The notes under the pieces were generated by a model. It made no database searches. It worked only from the letters and a program-made list of their open reading frames with translations, and was not told the DNA's origin. The position numbers were made by a program, and so were the translations under genes. From an uncultured bacterium (GTDB lineage Bacteria > Bacteroidota > Bacteroidia > Bacteroidales > Bacteroidaceae), in contig CALZUQ010000025.1 of the NCBI GenBank assembly GCA_945829425.1, positions 1-36,988 of the forward strand: a DNA stretch of 36,988 nucleotides, read 5' to 3'. Each line of letters starts with the position of its first letter. The first letter of the stretch is position 1. Shown here piece by piece: positions 31,252 to 36,988 of the stretch.

Positions 31252-31881
31252 ATGAGTAAACTGTTTTCCAAAGAGAATAAAGAGGTATTCCTCACGCCGC
31301 TCAACGGCAATAACCCTGTGCTGATACAGGTGCTTGGAATATGCTCCGCCCTCGCTGTCACCTCACAGCTCAAGCCGGCAATAGTCATGGGACTTGCCGT
31401 GACGGTCATCACGGCTTTCGCCAATGTTATAATATCGCTGATACGTAACACTATACCTACGCGAATACGTATCATCGTGCAGCTCGTCGTAGTGGCAGCC
31501 CTCGTGACTATCGTCAACCAGATTCTGAAAGCTTTCGTATATGATGTCAGCGTGCAGCTCTCGGTATATGTAGGACTTATTATAACAAACTGCATCCTTA
31601 TGGGACGTCTTGAGGCTTTCGCCTCTATCAACAAGCCGTGGCCGTCGTTCCTCGATGGCATTGGCAACGGTCTTGGCTACGCCCTGATACTCGTTGTGGT
31701 AGGTGCGGTGCGTGAGTTCTTTGGCCGTGGCTCACTGCTCGGCGTAAAGATTATCCCTGAGAGTTTCTATGACTTCGGATATATCAACAACGGCATGATG
31801 ACTATGCCTGCCATGGCAATGATACTCTGCGGCATAGTGATATGGGTTCACAGGGCGTATTTCTATAAAGACAACGACTGA
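31252..31881 (+). CDS. nqrD: Na+-NQR subunit D
   Basis: A 209-aa membrane subunit with six predicted helices, paired with NqrE as an inverted-topology dimer that holds an Fe centre between conserved cysteines (LGICSALAVTSQ and TNCILMGRLEAFAS here). Other typical blocks are KPWPSFLDGIGNGLGYALIL and REFFGRGSLLG. A GAGGAGG Shine-Dalgarno-like sequence precedes the start, unusual in this window. nqrE follows after 88 nt. Confidence 0.97.
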   Translation: MSKLFSKENKEVFLTPLNGNNPVLIQVLGICSALAVTSQLKPAIVMGLAVTVITAFANVIISLIRNTIPTRIRIIVQLVVVAALVTIVNQILKAFVYDVSVQLSVYVGLIITNCILMGRLEAFASINKPWPSFLDGIGNGLGYALILVVVGAVREFFGRGSLLGVKIIPESFYDFGYINNGMMTMPAMAMILCGIVIWVHRAYFYKDND

Positions 31882-31969
31882 CCCACCTTATCCATAGTGG
31901 AAAACCATAGCAGCCACATAGCGGAGACAGCTTGCGGCGTGCTATCCATCATTAAAAACGTAAAGAAAA

Positions 31970-32593
31970 ATGGAACATATAATATCACTTTTCTTCCGAA
32001 GCATATTCGTTGACAATATGATCTTCGCCTTCTTCCTCGGCATGTGTTCTTACCTCGCCGTGTCAAAGAGTGTGAAGACGTCCTTCGGATTGGGCATGGC
32101 GGTGACCTTCGTGCTTCTCATCACCGTTCCCGTTGACTATCTGTTGCAGACAAAGGTTCTTTCTGCCGACGGCATACTCGGCGTAGACCTCTCATACCTC
32201 TCGCTGATACTCTTCATTGCCGTCATCGCAGGCATAGTACAGCTTGTGGAAATGATTGTCGAGCGTTTCTCGCCGTCGCTCTATGCTGCGTTAGGCATCT
32301 TCCTTCCGCTCATCGCGGTGAACTGTGCCATCATGGGTGCCTCGCTCTTCATGCAGCAGCGTATCAACCTCGACCCTACCAACACACAGTATATCGGCGG
32401 TGTGGCGGACGCTGTTGCCTTCGCACTCGGCTCTGGCATTGGCTGGACGCTCGCTATCTGCCTCCTTGGGGCAATACGTGAGAAGCTGGCTTATTCCGAC
32501 GTTCCAAAGCCTCTGCAGGGTCTTGGCATAACGTTCATCACCGTAGGGCTTCTCGCCATGGCGTTCATGTGCTTCTCGGGATTGAAGATATAA
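31970..32593 (+). CDS. nqrE: Na+-NQR subunit E
   Basis: A 207-aa, six-helix membrane subunit homologous to NqrD. Conserved blocks are [20 protein letters not shown] (first Fe-centre cysteine region), [15 protein letters not shown] (second) and [20 protein letters not shown]. With NqrD it relays electrons from the NqrF iron-sulfur cluster across the membrane to the FMN of NqrC. nqrF follows after 46 nt. Confidence 0.97.
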   Translation: MEHIISLFFRSIFVDNMIFAFFLGMCSYLAVSKSVKTSFGLGMAVTFVLLITVPVDYLLQTKVLSADGILGVDLSYLSLILFIAVIAGIVQLVEMIVERFSPSLYAALGIFLPLIAVNCAIMGASLFMQQRINLDPTNTQYIGGVADAVAFALGSGIGWTLAICLLGAIREKLAYSDVPKPLQGLGITFITVGLLAMAFMCFSGLKI

Positions 32594-32639
32594 GGCGTGT
32601 CACGTAAAACTCTCACCGAACAAAACACTATAGAATACA

Positions 32640-33914
32640 ATGGATATACATTTTATCTTAGCGAGCATGGGGGTATTCCTGACAGTCATAATACTCCTCG
32701 TCATAATACTGCTCGTAGCAAAGAAATATCTGTCGCCAAGCGGTAATGTGAAGATTACCATAAACAACGATACCGTACTCGACGTGCCACAGGGAAGCTC
32801 CGTGATGGCTACGCTGAACGAGAACGGCATATACCTGCCTTCTGCCTGCGGCGGCAAAGCGTCGTGCGGACAATGTAAGGTGCAGGTGCTTGAAGGAGGA
32901 GGGGAAATCCTCGACTCCGAGAAGCCGCATTTCACACGCAAAGAGATAAAGGAAGGCTGGCGACTCGGATGCCAGTGTAAGGTCAAGGGCGACCTGAAGC
33001 TTCGTGTCGACGAGTCGGTAATGGGTGTGAAGGAATGGGAATGCACCGTGATAAGCAACCGCAACGTCGCAACGTTCATCAAGGAGTATAAGGTAGCCCT
33101 GCCTCCTGGCGAGCACATGGACTTCGAGCCTGGCTCCTACGCCCAGATCCGCATACCGGCGTTTGAGCTTGACTATGACAAGGACTTCGACAAGTCGCTG
33201 ATAGGAGAGACATACCTCCCGGCATGGGAGAAGTTCGGACTCTTCTCGCTGAAATGTGTGAATACCGAGCCTACCATACGTGCATACTCTATGGCAAACT
33301 ATCCTGACGAGGGAGACATCATCACGCTCAACGTGCGTATCGCCACGCCACCGTTCAAGCCAAAAGAGCAGGGACCGGGCTTTATGGATGTCAACCCGGG
33401 TATAGCATCGTCATATATCTTCTCGCTCAAGCCGGGCGACAAGGTGGTGATGTCAGGACCTTACGGAGAATTCCGTCCACAGTATGGCACAGGACGTGAG
33501 ATGATATGGGTTGGCGGAGGTGCCGGCATGGCTCCACTGCGTGCACAGATAATGCACATGCTCAAGACTCTCAACACCCGCGACCGTGAGATGCACTATT
33601 TCTACGGTGCAAGGGCTATGGAAGAGATACCTTTCCTCGACGACTTCCTACAGCTTGAGAAAGACTATCCTAATTTCCATTTCCACCTCGCACTCGACCG
33701 TCCTGACCCGAAGGCTGATGCAGCAGGGCTTCGCTATACCCCGGGCTTCGTAGCTCCGGTAATGGGCGATACATACCTCAAACAGCATGAGAACCCAGAA
33801 GACTGCGAATACTATCTCTGCGGTCCTCCTATGATGGCCAAGACCGTCCTCGACCTTCTCCATTCGCTCGGAGTGGAGGACAATATGATACGCTTCGACA
33901 ATTTCGGAGGATAA
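32640..33914 (+). CDS. nqrF: Na+-NQR subunit F (NADH dehydrogenase, FAD and 2Fe-2S)
   Basis: The 424-aa electron entry subunit. An N-terminal membrane helix (about 5-27) is followed by a ferredoxin domain with the [2Fe-2S] cysteines C70, C76, C79 and C111 (SACGGKASCGQC, GCQC), the same numbering as in Vibrio NqrF. Then come an FAD domain (RAYSMANYP) and a NADH-binding domain (WVGGGAGMAPLRAQIMHM, YYLCGPPMMAKTVLDLL), ending RFDNFGG. It takes hydride from NADH and passes single electrons to the NqrDE iron centre. Last gene of the operon. Confidence 0.98.
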   Translation: MDIHFILASMGVFLTVIILLVIILLVAKKYLSPSGNVKITINNDTVLDVPQGSSVMATLNENGIYLPSACGGKASCGQCKVQVLEGGGEILDSEKPHFTRKEIKEGWRLGCQCKVKGDLKLRVDESVMGVKEWECTVISNRNVATFIKEYKVALPPGEHMDFEPGSYAQIRIPAFELDYDKDFDKSLIGETYLPAWEKFGLFSLKCVNTEPTIRAYSMANYPDEGDIITLNVRIATPPFKPKEQGPGFMDVNPGIASSYIFSLKPGDKVVMSGPYGEFRPQYGTGREMIWVGGGAGMAPLRAQIMHMLKTLNTRDREMHYFYGARAMEEIPFLDDFLQLEKDYPNFHFHLALDRPDPKADAAGLRYTPGFVAPVMGDTYLKQHENPEDCEYYLCGPPMMAKTVLDLLHSLGVEDNMIRFDNFGG

Positions 33915-33959
33915 GACAACGAGACGTCTTAGACATATGCTAATACAGCGAATATTTGA

Positions 33960-34002
33960 AACAACGGCAGCCGTGGCATACATTATAGCGGTTGCCGTTG
34001 TT
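33960..34002 (+). terminator. Hairpin after nqrF
   Basis: AACAACGGCA (33960-33969) pairs with TGCCGTTGTT (33993-34002), with an additional inner CCG/CGG. It is followed by CTGTCATG rather than a T-tract, so termination would be weak or factor-dependent. Confidence 0.5.
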
Positions 34003-34066
34003 CTGTCATGTCACCGTTTTTCTAACGAATTATCGTGGCTTTATGATAACTTAACATTGTTTTCTA

Positions 34067-34096
34067 TTGCATAAAAGAATAAAAATGTTAATTTTG
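34067..34096 (+). promoter_or_regulatory. Promoter of the PL11 gene
   Basis: TTG (34067-34069), 19 nt, TAATTTTG (34089-34096), 53 nt before the start codon. Confidence 0.75.
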
Positions 34097-34149
34097 CAAA
34101 GAAATACATCTTCTAATAATCCTATAAATCACAAACTTATTTCTACTAA

Positions 34150-36792
34150 ATGAGAACACGCATTTTTACCACTACAGCTATGGCATTGTTGCTGTTTCTT
34201 TGTTCATCAACGATGCAAGGCAAGGAGAAACTAAACAGAGCGCCTGTGGCAGTGACAACGAAGACGGGCGTACTCGTGTCGTGGAGGTCGCTTACCTCCG
34301 ACGGCGCAAACACCTCTTTCAATATCTACCGTAACGGTACAAACATTGCCAAAGGACTGTCGTCAAAGACAAACTATTTAGACAAGGATGGTGCGGCAGA
34401 CGCAGTATATAAAATCGAGACCATTAGAAACGGTGCTGTCGTAGAGTCCTGTGAGGCTAAGGCTTGGAACAACATGTTCACCACGATAAGTGTTCCCCGT
34501 CCTGAGGCTTTGCCTGCCGCTAACGGAGCTATGGGATATTACAGACCTGACGACATCAGCGTCGGGGACCTCGACGGTGACGGCGATTATGAGCTCGTAC
34601 TGAAATGGATGCCGGACAACCAGCAGGACAACGGCTTCAACGGATATACCTCGCCGTGCATCATCGACGCATACCGCATGGACGGGACACAGCTGTGGCG
34701 CATAAACCTCGGCCTTAATATCCGTTCAGGAAACCATTACACACAGTTCCTCGTATATGACTTCGACGGCGACGGCAAAGCGGAGATGATATGCAAGACA
34801 GCACCGGGATCGAAGGACGGAAAAGGGGAGTATGTCTCAAAAGCCGGTACAGAGGCTGCCGTGACAGGCGTGGACAACACGAAGACTTATGTTAACTCCA
34901 ACGGAAGGATAAGCGGGGGTGAGGAGTTCCTCACGGTGTTCAACGGAGTGACGGGAGCAGCCATGCACACCATATTCTATTCTCCAAGCCGTTCGGCAGA
35001 GGATTTCCCCACAGCGGCAACGACGTATGCTGCGAAGAGCGTATGGGGCGACACGAACTATAACAGAGGAAACCGTTTCAACGCTGCCGTGGCACATCTC
35101 GACGGAACGGAAGCCAACGCAACGGCAATCATGCAACGTGGATATTATACCAGATGTTATCTCTGGGCAGTCGATTGGAATGGCAAGAAACTCTCTACAC
35201 GGTGGCTTCATAAAGGAACGTCGGCAACGGCATGGACAGTGGTCGACGCTGACGGCAAGGAGATGAGCAGCGGCACCGGAACGTCGAGCTACGGACAGGG
35301 CGTCCACGGAATAAGTGTCGGCGATGTCAATGACGACGGATATGACGAGATTGTCACGGGAAGTGCTACGATAGGTCACGACGGAAAGCTGATATGCGCT
35401 ACCGGGAATGGACATGGCGATGCCATACACCTTGCCGACCTCTGTCCTGACAGGGCAGGCTTGGAGGTTATGATGCCTCATGAGGAACGCCCTTTCGGCT
35501 ATGACGTTCATGACGCTGCGACAGGGGAGATCATCGTGGGAGCAACGGGAACGAGTGACAACGGCAGAGGACTTGCCGCCGACTTCATTCCGGCAAACAA
35601 AGGCCACGAGTTCTGGTCGTCGGCAAACAACAACGTCTATTCATGCTCTACCGGCGAGGTGCTCCTCACCAGCAAGCCTGACGTGAATTTCCGTATATAT
35701 TGGACGGGTGACCCCTTCGACCAGACCTTCGACGGACGTTACGACTCCGGCTCAAAGAAATCCGCTCCACGTATACGTTCTTACAACACTGCGAAGGGCA
35801 GTATCATGACCTTCCAGGAGTTTGCCGCATACGGCAGTCCTTCGTCATGCAATACGACAAAGGCTACACCATGTCTTCAAGCCGATATCCTCGGCGACTG
35901 GCGTGAGGAGCTGATAATGTATAAGTTTGAGGAGGACTATTCTTCCAACCAGTGTACGCTGATGATTTTCTCTACTCCGGAAGAGACGGAGTATAAGGTG
36001 CCTTGCCTTATGGAGGACCATATATACCGCATGGGCATAGCATGGCAGAACTCGTCTTACAACCAGCCTCCTCACCTTGGATTCTGCCTGCCGGAATATC
36101 TCGGCGTAGACAGGGCGGGATATACCACCAAGACCGTAAACAACGCTCCTGACGCTCCGGCAGAAGAGCCTGTCGACCCTTCAGGAAGTTATAACGAACA
36201 GTTGGCTGTTCCTGCGGAAGACAAGGCTCGGATTTCAGGAAAGTGTTATACGGGAGGTTTGTATGGAGAGCTTACAGCGTCGACAAGTAACGGTTATCTG
36301 AAAATGCGTACTGGCAACAACAACAACACCATGACCTTCAGTGTCAATGAGGGTTTCACAATTACTGGCATCAAGGTCGTCGGGTACAGCAACAACACCT
36401 CTACCACTGCCGACCGCTCCATAACGCTGACGGACATATGTATTGATGGTAATGAGACATCGGTGCTGACAGAGCCTGTCATCTTGCCTGGCGGAATGAA
36501 AGGCAAGACGCCTGCCACAGCCCTTGCCGAAAACTTTTCGGCGACGAAAGACATAGTGCTGAAATTTGACAACTCGCTGATAACCACCAGCGATGTCGAC
36601 CCTGCGGGAAAGAACAAACAGATTTTCGCTATCATAACGTTCACATACACATACACTATAGGTTCTGGCATAGAGTCAGCACCTGTCACCGACAATGCCG
36701 CTCCTGTCATCTACGACCTTGAGGGCAGAAAGGTAAACGGAACGGCAAAGGGTGTCGTTATCATAAACAAGAAAAAAGTCTTGGTAAGATAA
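34150..36792 (+). CDS. Secreted rhamnogalacturonan lyase, PL11 family, with type IX secretion-like tail
   Basis: An 880-aa polysaccharide lyase of family 11, which beta-eliminates the rhamnogalacturonan I backbone of pectin. A signal peptide (about 1-24, ending TMQG) is followed by an N-terminal Fn3-like domain (PVAVTTKTGVLVSWRSL, FNIYRNG). The eight-bladed propeller has Ca2+-binding DxDxDG loops: DLDGDGDYELVLKW, DFDGDGKAEMICKT and DVNDDGYDEIVTG. Typical PL11 blocks are IYWTGDPFDQTFDGRY and LQADILGDWREELIMY. A C-terminal beta module (about 685-840) leads to a terminal IYDLEGRKV ... INKKKVLVR, a type IX secretion-like signal. It has its own promoter and terminator; no susC/susD genes are in view. 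Confidence 0.95.
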   Translation: MRTRIFTTTAMALLLFLCSSTMQGKEKLNRAPVAVTTKTGVLVSWRSLTSDGANTSFNIYRNGTNIAKGLSSKTNYLDKDGAADAVYKIETIRNGAVVESCEAKAWNNMFTTISVPRPEALPAANGAMGYYRPDDISVGDLDGDGDYELVLKWMPDNQQDNGFNGYTSPCIIDAYRMDGTQLWRINLGLNIRSGNHYTQFLVYDFDGDGKAEMICKTAPGSKDGKGEYVSKAGTEAAVTGVDNTKTYVNSNGRISGGEEFLTVFNGVTGAAMHTIFYSPSRSAEDFPTAATTYAAKSVWGDTNYNRGNRFNAAVAHLDGTEANATAIMQRGYYTRCYLWAVDWNGKKLSTRWLHKGTSATAWTVVDADGKEMSSGTGTSSYGQGVHGISVGDVNDDGYDEIVTGSATIGHDGKLICATGNGHGDAIHLADLCPDRAGLEVMMPHEERPFGYDVHDAATGEIIVGATGTSDNGRGLAADFIPANKGHEFWSSANNNVYSCSTGEVLLTSKPDVNFRIYWTGDPFDQTFDGRYDSGSKKSAPRIRSYNTAKGSIMTFQEFAAYGSPSSCNTTKATPCLQADILGDWREELIMYKFEEDYSSNQCTLMIFSTPEETEYKVPCLMEDHIYRMGIAWQNSSYNQPPHLGFCLPEYLGVDRAGYTTKTVNNAPDAPAEEPVDPSGSYNEQLAVPAEDKARISGKCYTGGLYGELTASTSNGYLKMRTGNNNNTMTFSVNEGFTITGIKVVGYSNNTSTTADRSITLTDICIDGNETSVLTEPVILPGGMKGKTPATALAENFSATKDIVLKFDNSLITTSDVDPAGKNKQIFAIITFTYTYTIGSGIESAPVTDNAAPVIYDLEGRKVNGTAKGVVIINKKKVLVR

Positions 36793-36813
36793 ACCCTTTC
36801 AGCACGTAATATC

Positions 36814-36865
36814 ATTACGGTCAAAACCTCGACATTCTTATGCGGGCTTTGACCGTAATTTATTC
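36814..36865 (+). terminator. Hairpin terminator after the PL11 gene
   Basis: ATTACGGTCAAA (36814-36825) pairs with TTTGACCGTAAT (36848-36859): a perfect 12-bp stem with a 22-nt loop, then TTATTC. The remaining 36866-36988 shows no gene. Confidence 0.7.
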
Positions 36866-36988
36866 TACGACAAGCAGAGCGTAGTAACCGCAGCAAGTGC
36901 AAGAAAGGGCAAAAGCATATGAATACATTATCCATTATTCAAGTTTCGCAAGTTAACTAAATATAACGTAAATACCTAAAACAAAAGG

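Noticed and set aside
34837..35607. Long minus-strand frame of about 256 codons opposite the PL11 gene
   Set aside because: Antisense to clear PL11 propeller motifs, with no recognisable family.
36923..36959. Small frame near the right end (about 12 codons)
   Set aside because: Too short, with no promoter or homologue support.

Overview
The window looks like chromosome of a Bacteroidales bacterium, most likely Prevotella or a close relative. The evidence is: repeated matches to the Bacteroidetes promoter consensus (TTTG, about 19-20 nt, TAnnTTTG); scarcity of Shine-Dalgarno sequences; an alanine-rich C-terminal extension on ribosomal protein bS16; a pheA / aminotransferase / DAHP synthase-chorismate mutase / tyrA cluster; a full Na+-NQR operon; and two secreted polysaccharide-active enzymes that end in a type IX secretion-like tail (YDLxGRxV ... 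K(I/V)LxR). This placement is from memory of these families, not from a search.

Layout. 1-5100: the 3' part of tRNA-Gly(GCC), an unrecognised protein, a short SSB without an acidic tail, rpsP with its terminator, a two-gene two-component system (receiver plus Fis-type HTH regulator, and its kinase), and asnA with a strong promoter and a long leader. 5100-6180: a gene graveyard holding a minus-strand coding remnant, one copy of an interspersed 26-bp-period repeat, and a broken GH35 beta-galactosidase gene. 6184-9278 (minus): radA, nth, an OmpH/Skp-like lipoprotein and a small membrane protein. 9365-12449: pepD and a secreted GHL10-type glycosyl-hydrolase-like protein. 12509-16960: the aromatic amino acid operon, headed by what reads as a complete transcription attenuator and closed by a strong terminator. 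17014-21814: a GH31 glycosidase bracketed by two direct copies of the 26-bp-period repeat, a VanX-like lipoprotein dipeptidase, and a repeat-rich intergenic region. 21815-27730 (minus): a DUF1593 protein and TamB. 27979-33914: nqrABCDEF. 34150-36792: a PL11 rhamnogalacturonan lyase.

The most interesting element is the aromatic operon leader. A 25-codon reading frame carries eight consecutive Tyr/Phe codons (YFYFFYYF). Codons 18-22 contain a 13-nt segment perfectly complementary to the 5' arm of a following intrinsic terminator. This gives mutually exclusive antiterminator and terminator structures. A single leader would therefore sense both Phe and Tyr charging and control genes for the shared first step (DAHP synthase), chorismate mutase and both terminal branches (pheA, tyrA). 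The rest is mostly housekeeping plus scattered carbohydrate-active genes, several of which sit beside interspersed repeats and decayed gene fragments.
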